A DNA stretch of 41,011 bases from Clostridiaceae bacterium. GTDB taxonomy: Bacteria > Bacillota > Clostridia > DSM-8532. The stretch lies in assembly GCA_012719645.1 (NCBI GenBank), contig JAAXZX010000002.1:1-41011 (forward strand), in the 5' to 3' direction. The position numbers were made by a program, and so were the translations under genes. Under the pieces are notes generated by a model. It saw only the letters and a program-made list of their open reading frames with translations, did not search any database and had not been told where the DNA came from. Numbering within the stretch: position 1 is the first letter of the stretch; every line of letters starts with the position of its first letter. Shown here piece by piece: positions 1 to 6,800 of this stretch.

Positions 1-141
1 AATGCTGTATACTGTTATACATGAAGATGTCACCCTTTCGTTGAGTTTTTGTTGCAAATTCTTATCTTAACAGGATGACATCTTCTTTTCAATTCCTCTG
101 GTCTTTTTTCCCATTTACCCTACAGTAACTTTACGCTAAGG

Positions 142-224
142 GGGGACATACATTTTTCGCCATGATCCTGTCATGGCCCTAACATTGCCTGTTTCGGCAG
201 GGGGATACTGAAACAGGGGTCCCC
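142..224. ncRNA. Candidate three-way-junction structured element
   Basis: Three perfect stems nest into one junction. P1 is GGGGAC (142-147) with GTCCCC (219-224). P2 is GCCATGA (159-165) with TCATGGC (171-177) and a 5-nt loop. P3 is CCTGTTTC (188-195) with GAAACAGG (210-217) and a 14-nt loop. That makes 21 base pairs in 83 nt without a mismatch. I do not recognise a known riboswitch class. No U-run follows on either strand, so it is not a simple terminator. The strand is undecided. A mobile-element end or REP-like repeat is an alternative. Confidence 0.4.
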
Positions 225-273
225 ACCGTCAACACCTCACGCAGGTCCTCCTTTTGCCGCCGCCTTATCTTTT

Positions 274-302
274 TCGACAATTCGTGGTAGAATAGGCATG
301 AT
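274..302 (+). promoter_or_regulatory. Weak sigma-A-like promoter before the flavoprotein gene
   Basis: TCGACA at 274-279 and CATGAT at 297-302 are 17 nt apart. The -35 matches consensus 5/6 and the -10 matches 4/6. It lies 37 nt upstream of the GTG start at 339. No better pair was seen in this gap. Confidence 0.3.
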
Positions 303-338
303 ATTTATTTATGGCAATAACGCCAAAGGATCGGATGG

Positions 339-1235
339 GTGATAAATTTGCTATACGACGCAATAATTATTGGACGCGGCCCGGCAGGGATATCCTGCGC
401 CATTTATACCTCAAGGGCAAACCTGAAAACCCTGGTTATCGGAAAGAACGAAAGCGCGCTCTTTAAGGCCGAAAAAATCGAGAATTACTATGGCTTCGAG
501 ATGCCTGTAAGCGGAAGGAGTCTCCTGGAAACAGGGGAAAAGCAGGCTTTGCGCCTTGGGGCCGAAATCATCGCCGACGAGGCGGTAGGAATTGATAAGG
601 CCGAACATTTCACAGTTTACTGCATAAACGGCGAATACCACGGAAGATCGGTGCTGCTGGCTCCCGGAGCCCCCGCCGTGAAAGCTCCCGTAAAGGGAAT
701 TGAAGACTTTGAAGGCAGGGGTGTCAGCTATTGCACCACCTGTGACGGGTTCTTCTACAGGAACAGGAAGGTCGGGGTCCTGGGCTATGCCGATTACGCT
801 GTTCATGAGGCCATGGAACTTCTTTCCTTCACCAGGGATATCACCCTGTACACCAACGGCAAGGAACTGGACATCTCTCCTGCCTACAGGGAGTATATGG
901 ATACGTTCAGGGTAAACACAAAGAGGATAAAGGGGCTGTACGGACAGGATTTCCTTGAGGGCATAGATTTCGAAGACGGCACGAAAGAGGCGGCGGACGG
1001 CCTTTTTGTGGCATACGGGAGCGCGTCGGGAGTCAATTTTGCCATGAAGATGGGCATCCTGATGAACGGGAACAATATCGCTTTCAATGAGAGGATGGAA
1101 ACCAACATTGAAGGGCTGTTCACAGCGGGGGACTGTACAGGGGTATTCAGGCAGATATCGGTGGCTGTCGGCCAGGGGGCGTTGGCGGCCAGGGGCATGA
1201 TCGAGCATGTACGGAAGCAGAGGGGCAAAAAATAA
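339..1235 (+). CDS. Thioredoxin-reductase-like flavoprotein, non-canonical NAD(P) site
   Basis: A 298-residue pyridine-nucleotide-disulfide oxidoreductase of the low-molecular-weight thioredoxin reductase type. The FAD-binding start has GRGPAG at residues 12-17. The redox pair is CTTC at 132-135 followed by Asp-Gly, as in TrxB. The C-terminal FAD motif has Ala-Gly-Asp-Cys around 263-266. In place of the usual GGGDSA nucleotide motif it reads GYADYA at 149-154, and the HRRxxxR phosphate-binding motif is absent. The family would predict electron transfer from a donor to thioredoxin or a similar disulfide partner in the cytoplasm. The altered motif makes NADPH doubtful; ferredoxin-dependent flavin thioredoxin reductases of clostridia are a precedent. 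GTG start at 339, with AAAGGA at 325-330. It appears to be a single-gene unit. Confidence 0.85.
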   Translation: MINLLYDAIIIGRGPAGISCAIYTSRANLKTLVIGKNESALFKAEKIENYYGFEMPVSGRSLLETGEKQALRLGAEIIADEAVGIDKAEHFTVYCINGEYHGRSVLLAPGAPAVKAPVKGIEDFEGRGVSYCTTCDGFFYRNRKVGVLGYADYAVHEAMELLSFTRDITLYTNGKELDISPAYREYMDTFRVNTKRIKGLYGQDFLEGIDFEDGTKEAADGLFVAYGSASGVNFAMKMGILMNGNNIAFNERMETNIEGLFTAGDCTGVFRQISVAVGQGALAARGMIEHVRKQRGKK

Positions 1236-1558
1236 AGGCAAAAACAAAGAAATACAGCGCCTTGACCGGGCGCTGCCTGCTTAGGAAGAATCTATATAAA
1301 CTAAAATCGTTTTCCGCTCCTCGGGAAAAGGAGCGTAAAGGGGGCCGAATAATCCGTTTGTTGCTGCGTTTTATGCTGCGTATAAAGGGGATCTATGTTA
1401 TTTCATCAATAAGCGTATATAAACTGCGTTCTTTGCTTCAACAATTCATATTATAATCGGTACGCCCGCAGAATATAATGAGTAAATGCAACAAATTTTG
1501 ATTGTTATGCAAAGCACCAGTCGTGCAAATTATAAAGATAATATTGTCCAAAAACCGG
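1236..1558. other. AT-rich intergenic region with hairpins
   Basis: No supported gene. A short basic reading frame at 1262-1456 has no ribosome site and no recognisable features. Besides the terminator listed at 1240-1275, there is a hairpin CGCTCCT/AGGAGCG (1315-1321, 1329-1335). It competes with TTTTCC/GGAAAA pairing (1309-1314 with 1324-1329). ATATAAACT occurs twice, near 1293 and 1411. The region is probably the long 3' untranslated stretch of the minus-strand HTH gene. Confidence 0.4.
1240..1275 (-). terminator. Intrinsic terminator, minus strand
   Basis: Stem CAGCGCC (1255-1261) and GGCGCTG (1269-1275) with a 7-nt loop. Read on the minus strand it is followed by a T-rich tail (the A-rich stretch 1240-1254 on the plus strand). 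It would end transcripts coming from the HTH gene. On the plus strand, after the flavoprotein gene, it lacks a U-run. Confidence 0.5.
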
Positions 1559-1774
1559 CTACATTTCAATGTAGTTTTTGTAATCAAGCTTATTCTTCTC
1601 ACAAAACTCCATGAGTGAGAATATCATTTTTTTTCCTCCGCCTATACCGGTTTTAAGGAACCTGTACAGATGTGCCGGATCCACTCCCAATTCCTTTCCG
1701 AACCGGTTGTAGTTGCCATTGCAGTAGTTCTTCATCAACTCCATCATCTTTTCTCTGCTAAGTCTGGGTTTCAT
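1559..1774 (-). CDS. Small helix-turn-helix protein (XRE-like)
   Basis: A 71-residue basic protein. Residues about 17-45 read as a helix-turn-helix: a Gly-Asn-Tyr-Asn-Arg-Phe-Gly-Lys-Glu-Leu-Gly-Val-Asp helix and turn, then a recognition helix with Leu-Tyr-Arg-Phe-Leu-Lys. A Gly-Gly-Gly-Lys-Lys segment typical of small clostridial XRE-like regulators follows. It is likely a DNA-binding protein; the target is unknown. AAGAGGAG sits directly against an upstream in-frame ATG at 1780, so the second ATG at 1774 is chosen. The stop codon lies inside the hairpin CTACAT/ATGTAG (1559-1564, 1569-1574). A good promoter precedes it, and the gene stands alone. Confidence 0.7.
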   Translation of the reverse strand: MKPRLSREKMMELMKNYCNGNYNRFGKELGVDPAHLYRFLKTGIGGGKKMIFSLMEFCEKNKLDYKNYIEM

Positions 1775-1838
1775 AAACATTCTCCTCTTGGGTGTTTTTT
1801 CAGCGAGCGGAATGCCAGCAGGACCACCAGCTTAAGAT

Positions 1839-1867
1839 ATAATATCCGTAATTTTGCCATTTGTAAA
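1839..1867 (-). promoter_or_regulatory. Sigma-A-like promoter for the HTH gene
   Basis: On the minus strand, TTTACA (1867-1862) and TATTAT (1844-1839) are separated by 17 nt, each matching consensus 5/6. It gives a leader of about 60 nt before the HTH start at 1774. Confidence 0.6.
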
Positions 1868-1884
1868 GAGTGTATTCATATACA
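1856..1884 (+). promoter_or_regulatory. Possible sigma-E-like promoter for the GerMN gene
   Basis: GCCATTTG (1856-1863), a 13-nt spacer, then CATATACA (1877-1884) loosely resemble a mother-cell sigma-E promoter (CATACA-type -10). B. subtilis gerM is a sigma-E gene, which motivated the search. The -35 half overlaps the minus-strand -35 of the HTH promoter. The match is weak and a 150-nt leader would result. Confidence 0.25.
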
Positions 1885-2041
1885 AAAAAAGACTGGATTC
1901 TACTGGCCGGAACAGCGCAAATACGGCCTGAATGGGCCGGTATCCCTCCGCAGTACTGCCTGCTGCTGCGGATAAACCATAAGAATAAATGGGGACGGCC
2001 GCTCATAAACATAGTCATGGATTGAAACATGAGGTGTTGGT

Positions 2042-2734
2042 ATGAAAGGGTTAAGACTGACTGCGGCAATCCTGGCCGTGCTCATGGCCTTATTGCTGTG
2101 TTCATGCGGGAAAGATAAAGTAACCATTGATGAGCAATTGACCGAAGATGATCTTGAGCCTGCCAGCAGCATTGTGATAAACGAGGAGGAAGCCGCGGTT
2201 CTCAACGAGAAGGTGCCGGTATGCCTCTATTTCGGGGACGAACAGAAGAACAAACTGGTGAAGGAAATACGGTACCTGGACATTGACGAGGCCAAGAAAG
2301 GCGTTTCCGCGCTTGCTTCAGCCATAGTGAAGGAACTTATCTCAGGCCCGAAGGCCAAAGGCCTGACCCACGTACTGCCCGAGGGCGTTTCATTGCGGGC
2401 TCCCGTAACGGTGGAAGGGCGCGTGGCCACGGTAGACCTTACCAGGGAATTCATAGACAACCACCCCGGGGGTAAGGAAATGGAGGAACTTTCGGTCTAC
2501 TCCATCGTAAACGCCCTGACCGAACTGAAGGAGATAGAAAGGGTCAAAATCATTATCAACGGGAAACAGGCCAAGAATTTCAAGGGGAGCCTGACCCTCG
2601 ACAAGGAATTCCCCAGGAATGAAGCCATTATCAACAAGGAAGTGGGCATGGCAAGGCCTGAAGACGGCGGGCTTGTGCCGGTATCCGGCGAGGAGGCAAA
2701 TTCTCTGGTTGACGAGGAAGACCCGCTTGAATAA
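2042..2734 (+). CDS. GerMN-domain lipoprotein (sporulation/germination)
   Basis: A 230-residue secreted lipoprotein. Residues 1-21 are a signal peptide ending in the lipobox Leu-Cys-Ser-Cys, with the lipidated cysteine at residue 22. Residues about 60-195 form one GerMN domain. It shows the family's central block with Ala-Ile-Val-Lys-Glu-Leu-Ile-Ser-Gly-Pro, the Leu-Pro-Glu-Gly-Val segment, and the Ala-Thr-Val-Asp-Leu-Thr-Arg-Glu-Phe strand. B. subtilis GerM has two such domains and is needed for sporulation and germination; this single-domain form is shorter. The role here is inferred from the domain: an envelope protein of sporulating cells. GAGGTG at 2031-2036 fixes the ATG start. Confidence 0.85.
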   Translation: MKGLRLTAAILAVLMALLLCSCGKDKVTIDEQLTEDDLEPASSIVINEEEAAVLNEKVPVCLYFGDEQKNKLVKEIRYLDIDEAKKGVSALASAIVKELISGPKAKGLTHVLPEGVSLRAPVTVEGRVATVDLTREFIDNHPGGKEMEELSVYSIVNALTELKEIERVKIIINGKQAKNFKGSLTLDKEFPRNEAIINKEVGMARPEDGGLVPVSGEEANSLVDEEDPLE

Positions 2735-2803
2735 TCAGGGAAACATATGTATAATCAATCTAACCGGGAATGAGGCATCACAGTACTGATAGCCTGATCA
2801 CAG

Positions 2804-2823
2804 GGGGAGCAAACATGCTCCCC
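2804..2823 (+). terminator. Hairpin after the GerMN gene (weak terminator)
   Basis: GGGGAGC (2804-2810) pairs with GCTCCCC (2817-2823) around a 6-nt loop, 70 nt beyond the stop codon. Only two T residues follow, so termination would be inefficient or factor-dependent. Confidence 0.4.
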
Positions 2824-2851
2824 TTACGGATATTAATAGGCCTTGAGGCGT

Positions 2852-2896
2852 AATGGCGCAGCCATTGTCTTTCCACCAGGGGACAATGGGTTTTGC
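2852..2896 (+). promoter_or_regulatory. Mutually exclusive hairpins in the ddl leader
   Basis: AATGGC (2852-2857) can pair with GCCATT (2861-2866). CCATTGTC (2862-2869) can instead pair perfectly with GACAATGG (2882-2889), which is followed by GTTTTG. The two stems share bases 2862-2866 and cannot coexist. This is the arrangement of an antiterminator/terminator switch 30 nt before the ddl ribosome site. The U-run is short, so its strength is uncertain. Confidence 0.35.
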
Positions 2897-2926
2897 ATAC
2901 AATCACATGATTGGAGGCGGAGACGG

Positions 2927-4042
2927 ATGGACAGGAAGATAAGGGTGGTCGTTCTCTTTGGCGGCCAGTCTTCGGAGCATGAGGTTTCCAGGATATCAGC
3001 CAAAAGCGTGCTGGAGAACATGGACCCCAACAGGTATGACGTCCGGATGATCGGAATAACGAAGAACGGGGAATGGCTGCGGTATGACGGGGATATCAGG
3101 TGCCTGCCCACAGGTGAGTGGGAAGAAATCGCCAGGGGCAGGCTGCTTTCGGAACCCGTCCGGCCCGAGGGTGACGCCGCTACCTGCATGGACCTGATAG
3201 TCGGGAGAAACAGCGATGGCGGAAAGGAAACAGTGGATGTGGTTTTTCCTGTCCTTCACGGACCAAACGGAGAGGACGGTTCGGTCCAGGGACTGCTTCA
3301 GCTTGCAGGCATCCCTTATGTGGGCTGCGATATATTGTCGTCAGCGGCCTGCATGGATAAGGAATTCACAAAAATCGTGCTGGCCCAGGCAGGGATACCC
3401 ACTGCCGCGTATATCAGGGTATACCGGGATGAGATAGACGGATCGGTCCAGGTCATCAGGAACATGGTCGGAGAGAGGATCGGCTGGCCCTGTTTTGTAA
3501 AGCCGGCCAACGCGGGGTCATCAGTCGGCGTGACGAAGGTCAGGGAACCGGAAGTCCTGCAGGAGGCATTGCACCTGGCGGCAAAATATGATAACAAAAT
3601 ATTGGTTGAGGAATTCGTTGAAGGAAGGGAACTGGAATGCGCCGTATTGGGAAACAGGCATCCAATGGCCTCCGTGGTCGGCGAAATAGTTCCCTGCAAC
3701 GAGTTTTACGACTACAACGCAAAATATCTCGATGGAAAATCGGCAACAATAATCCCTGCGGATATAGAGCCGCATATAGCCGAACAGGTAAAGGACTATG
3801 CCGTAAAAGCCTTCAGGGCGATGGGATGTTCCGGGCTTTCAAGGGTTGATTTCTTCCTGCAGAAAGGCACCAACAGGGTTATACTCAATGAAATCAACAC
3901 CATGCCCGGTTTTACCGAAATCAGCATGTACTCCAAGCTCTGGGCGGCAAGCGGGATTCCCTATCCTGAACTGATCGACCGGCTTATACAATTGGCCTTT
4001 GAAAAACACGAGCAATCAGCAAAATCATATGAAAGGACATAG
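2927..4042 (+). CDS. ddl: D-alanine--D-alanine ligase
   Basis: A 371-residue ATP-grasp enzyme that joins two D-alanines for peptidoglycan precursors in the cytoplasm. Diagnostic segments: the N-terminal Phe-Gly-Gly-Gln-Ser-Ser-Glu-His-Glu-Val (11-20), the His-Gly-Pro-Asn-Gly-Glu-Asp-Gly loop near 111, the ATP-grasp Gly-Ser-Ser-Val-Gly loop near 200, the omega-loop with Tyr-Asp-Tyr-Asn-Ala-Lys-Tyr near 267, and the metal-binding Asn-Glu-Ile-Asn-Thr near 329. The Lys-Tyr in the omega-loop is the D-Ala-specific form, not the VanA-type lactate form. An in-frame TTG at 2843 would add 28 residues. I reject it because GGAGG at 2913-2917 fits the ATG at 2927 and family alignment begins there. The next gene follows after 2 nt. 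Confidence 0.95.
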   Translation: MDRKIRVVVLFGGQSSEHEVSRISAKSVLENMDPNRYDVRMIGITKNGEWLRYDGDIRCLPTGEWEEIARGRLLSEPVRPEGDAATCMDLIVGRNSDGGKETVDVVFPVLHGPNGEDGSVQGLLQLAGIPYVGCDILSSAACMDKEFTKIVLAQAGIPTAAYIRVYRDEIDGSVQVIRNMVGERIGWPCFVKPANAGSSVGVTKVREPEVLQEALHLAAKYDNKILVEEFVEGRELECAVLGNRHPMASVVGEIVPCNEFYDYNAKYLDGKSATIIPADIEPHIAEQVKDYAVKAFRAMGCSGLSRVDFFLQKGTNRVILNEINTMPGFTEISMYSKLWAASGIPYPELIDRLIQLAFEKHEQSAKSYERT

Positions 4043-4044
4043 CC

Positions 4045-4488
4045 GTGGAGAAACAGGTACTCATTACCGTTGACAGCAAAATGGATGACATGAACGGCGG
4101 GAATAATGCCATGAGCCTGGTGACCGAAGGCAGGCTTTCGGTAGAGAATGACGAGTATGTTTTAAGCTACGAAGAGAGCCAGATTACAGGCCTGAATGGC
4201 ACCACAACCGTCATCAGGGCGACAAGCGACTCGGTGACGCTGATCCGCCATGGCGCCGTCAGCTCAATGATGCTGTTCGAGGTGGGCAAGACCCATCTGA
4301 CCGACTATCAGACCCAGTACGGCTCCATCATGCTGGGGGTAACGGCCAGGAAGGTGGATGTGGCCATGAATGAAAACGGCGGTCATATCAATGTGGATTA
4401 TATCGTTGAGTACAACAGGGCCTATGGCGGCTGGAACTCCATAAGCGTGAAGATACAGGAGATGGCGGGGAAGCCTTCGCTGTCCTGA
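4045..4488 (+). CDS. DUF1934 (YwiB-like) beta-barrel protein
   Basis: A 147-residue soluble protein of the YwiB/DUF1934 family, a small lipocalin-like beta-barrel of unknown function. The typical signals are the central segment with Ser-Tyr-Glu-Glu-Ser-Gln-Ile-Thr-Gly-Leu-Asn-Gly-Thr-Thr-Thr, the later Arg-His-Gly, and the C-terminal Tyr-Ile-Val-Glu-Tyr-Asn strand. GTG start two bases after the ddl stop, with GAAAGGA at 4031-4037 inside the end of ddl, so translation is coupled. The YwiB-ArgS pairing is conserved in Bacillota and is kept here (argS is 40 nt downstream). Confidence 0.8.
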   Translation: MEKQVLITVDSKMDDMNGGNNAMSLVTEGRLSVENDEYVLSYEESQITGLNGTTTVIRATSDSVTLIRHGAVSSMMLFEVGKTHLTDYQTQYGSIMLGVTARKVDVAMNENGGHINVDYIVEYNRAYGGWNSISVKIQEMAGKPSLS

Positions 4489-4528
4489 ACTGAACAGGCC
4501 CGAAAAACCCAAAGAAGGAATGATAAAT

Positions 4529-6226
4529 ATGAACAGTATTTATGAAAAGATACACCAGCAGATCAGAAAGGTTGTGGAGGACGCGTTCGCAGCCTGCGCC
4601 AGGAACGGAAGCCTTCCGGAGGTCGAGCTTCCCGAAATCCCGGTAGAGGTGCCCAGGGAGAAAGGGTTTGGCGATTTTTCCACCACCGTGGTCATGCAGG
4701 CGGCAAAACAGCTCAGGATGCCGCCCGGAAAAGCTGCCGAAATACTTATCCAGGCCATGGACCTGGCAGATACCTATATAGATAAGGCAGAGTGCGCCGG
4801 ACCAGGATTCATAAATTTCTACCTGAACCGGCAATGGCTTTATGATGCCCTCAGGCTGATACAGGAGAAGAAGGAGAATTATGGAGAACTGGATATAGGC
4901 AAAAATATCCGCGTCAATGTGGAATTCGTTAGCGCCAATCCCACGGGACCGCTCCATATGGGCAATGCCAGGGGCGGCGCCCTTGGCGACTGTATTGCCA
5001 GCATACTTATGAAAGCCGGATACGACGTGACCCGCGAATTCTACATAAATGACACGGGCAACCAGATTGAGAAATTCGGGGCCTCGCTTGAGGCACGATA
5101 CCTCCAGCAACTCCTGGGAGAGGACAAGGTACCTTTCCCCGAGGACGGCTACCACGGCGAGGATATAATCGAACACGCCAGGGCCTATATTTCACAGTAT
5201 GGCGACGCGCTCCTGAACGAAACCCCGGAAAAGCGCCGCGAAAAACTGGTCCAGTACGCCCTTCCCATAAATATTGAAAGAATCAGAAAGATGCTTTCTT
5301 CCTACGGTATAGAATACGACGTCTGGTTCTCGGAAAAATCCCTCCATGAGGGCGGAGAGGTGGCAGAGACCATCAGGTTCCTGAAGGACCATGGATATAC
5401 CGTCGAAAAGGATGGAGCCATATGGCTCAATGGAGAGAAACTGGGCCTGGAGAAGGATGAGGTGCTGGTCAGGAACAATGGAGTTCCCACTTATCTCGCC
5501 GCGGATATCGCCTATCACCGCAACAAATTTGTCACACGCGGCTTTGATTGGTGCATAAACCTGTGGGGAGCCGACCACCATGGCCATGTGGCCAGGATGA
5601 AAGCGGCCATGGCCCCGTTCGGGGTTTCGCCCGACAGGTTGGAGGTTGTCATTTTCCAGCTCGTCCGTCTTTTCAGAAACGGGGAGATCGCCCGCATGTC
5701 CAAGAGGAGCGGCAAAACCATATCCCTTGAGGACCTCCTTGAAGAGGTGGGCCGTGACGCGGCGCGCTTCTTCTTCAACATGAAAACGGCGGGAAGCCAC
5801 ATGGACTTTGACCTGGACCTTGCCGTAAGCCAGTCCAACGATAACCCTGTATATTATGTGCAATATGCCCATGCGCGCATCTGCAGCCTGATAAGGAAAC
5901 TCAGGGAGGAGGAGGGTGTCGTCCTTAAGGATACGGACAGGATAAATCCGGAACTGCTCACTAAGGACGAGGAACTGGAGCTTATCCGGAAGCTCTCTGA
6001 GTATCCCGAGGAAGTGCGGCTTGCCGCAAAAACCCTGGAGCCCAGCAGGCTCACACGCTATGTGATGGATGTGGCAGCCAATTTCCACAGCTTCTATAAC
6101 GCCTGCCGCGTAAAGGGCGAGGAGGAGCCTTTGATGATGGCGCGCCTGATGCTGGTGGATTCCACGCGCATTGTAATCAGGAATGTGCTGGACCTTATCA
6201 GCATCCATGCCCCGGAAAAAATGTAA
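4529..6226 (+). CDS. argS: Arginyl-tRNA synthetase
   Basis: A 565-residue class I aminoacyl-tRNA synthetase that charges tRNA-Arg with arginine. The N-terminal ~110 residues form the tRNA D-loop recognition (Arg-N) domain. The HIGH motif reads HMGN at 143-146 after Asn-Pro-Thr-Gly-Pro-Leu. The KMSKS counterpart is MSKRSGK starting at 390. The C-terminal DALR-type anticodon-binding region has the Phe-Tyr-Asn-Ala-Cys-Arg segment. An ATG at 4520 directly abuts the ribosome site GAAGGA (4514-4519), so the ATG at 4529 is chosen. Length is normal for the family. It follows the YwiB-like gene in the same operon. Confidence 0.96.
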   Translation: MNSIYEKIHQQIRKVVEDAFAACARNGSLPEVELPEIPVEVPREKGFGDFSTTVVMQAAKQLRMPPGKAAEILIQAMDLADTYIDKAECAGPGFINFYLNRQWLYDALRLIQEKKENYGELDIGKNIRVNVEFVSANPTGPLHMGNARGGALGDCIASILMKAGYDVTREFYINDTGNQIEKFGASLEARYLQQLLGEDKVPFPEDGYHGEDIIEHARAYISQYGDALLNETPEKRREKLVQYALPINIERIRKMLSSYGIEYDVWFSEKSLHEGGEVAETIRFLKDHGYTVEKDGAIWLNGEKLGLEKDEVLVRNNGVPTYLAADIAYHRNKFVTRGFDWCINLWGADHHGHVARMKAAMAPFGVSPDRLEVVIFQLVRLFRNGEIARMSKRSGKTISLEDLLEEVGRDAARFFFNMKTAGSHMDFDLDLAVSQSNDNPVYYVQYAHARICSLIRKLREEEGVVLKDTDRINPELLTKDEELELIRKLSEYPEEVRLAAKTLEPSRLTRYVMDVAANFHSFYNACRVKGEEEPLMMARLMLVDSTRIVIRNVLDLISIHAPEKM

Positions 6227-6241
6227 AATGCGTTCAGACAT

Positions 6242-6256
6242 TTATATTAATATAAT
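6242..6256 (+). promoter_or_regulatory. Palindromic AT box with TATAAT before the SEC-C gene
   Basis: TTATATT-AATATAA (6242-6255) is a perfect 14-bp palindrome containing TATAAT at 6251-6256, 25 nt before the gene start. No convincing -35 hexamer lies 16-18 nt upstream, so this is either a weak promoter or simply AT-rich spacer. Confidence 0.3.
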
Positions 6257-6280
6257 GTACTTAATTGGAGGAATAACAAA

Positions 6281-6775
6281 ATGAGTCTTTACAGCGAATG
6301 GCGGGAAAGGCTGGAGAAGAACAGGGAAACCGGCGCTGACGAAGCCTTTTTCAAAAACTACATCGATGCCGAAACCGAAGCCTATAGGAGTATACTGAAG
6401 AGCGGCGACACCCGGATAAACGGCAAACTTTCGGAGCTTGCCGAAGCCTACAGGATGGACAATGTAACATTCATGGGATTCCTGGACGGCATCAACTCAA
6501 GCCTGGACAAAGAACTTGACCTTGAGTCCCTTGACCAGGACAGCGAGATTCAACTGTCCATCAACCTGGAGAAACTGTTCTACAATATGCTCGAAGCAAA
6601 GGCGGACTGGCTGTATAACCTAAAAGAATGGGAAGACCAGCTCTCCGCCGAGAAACGCAAGGAAATACGCAGAAAATTCCATGAAGACCACCGTGCTGTA
6701 AGGACAAAGGTGGGAAGGAACGATCCATGCCCCTGCGGCAGCGGCAAGAAATATAAGAAGTGCTGTGGCGCCTGA
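6281..6775 (+). CDS. SEC-C zinc-motif protein
   Basis: A 164-residue protein. The last 22 residues are a SEC-C zinc-binding motif ([17 protein letters not shown]), the same module found at the SecA C-terminus. Residues 1-140 are acidic and helical and match no function I know; similar SEC-C proteins occur in clostridia. It could bind ribosomes or another protein partner, but this is not shown. GGAGG at 6267-6271 is 9 nt before the ATG. A CTGTGGC/GCCACAG hairpin (6763-6769, 6776-6782) overlaps the stop codon and may limit read-through into the ABC genes. Confidence 0.8.
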
Positions 6776-6800
6776 GCCACAGGCTTTGTGGAGGATGGAC

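Larger units (their letters stand above)
1..338. other. Non-coding left flank with inverted repeats
   Basis: I see no credible gene here. A 10-bp inverted repeat, GAAGATGTCA at 23-32 and TGACATCTTC at 76-85, frames a 43-nt AT-rich loop and is followed by a pyrimidine-rich stretch. A second, denser set of inverted repeats lies at 142-224 and is listed separately. The first repeat could be a loose terminator for a gene left of the window or the end of a mobile element. I cannot decide, because nothing upstream is visible. Confidence 0.5.

Noticed and set aside
142-224. Integron attC site or known riboswitch reading of the three-stem element
   Set aside because: The attC core boxes are not in the right place, and I could not match the conserved sequence of any riboswitch class I know.
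411-1247. Long minus-strand open frame of 278 codons opposite the flavoprotein gene
   Set aside because: Composition is that of an antisense shadow, with no ribosome site and no recognisable motifs; the plus-strand protein has clear family motifs.
1262-1456. Short basic open frame of 64 codons
   Set aside because: No ribosome site, no homology I recognise, and it spans hairpins of a likely untranslated region.
4388-5176. Minus-strand open frame of 262 codons within argS
   Set aside because: It lies opposite a fully conserved synthetase and shows no family features. It reflects GC-rich third positions of argS.
5192-6241. Minus-strand open frame of 349 codons within argS
   Set aside because: Same reason: antisense of a conserved gene, no ribosome site at its start.
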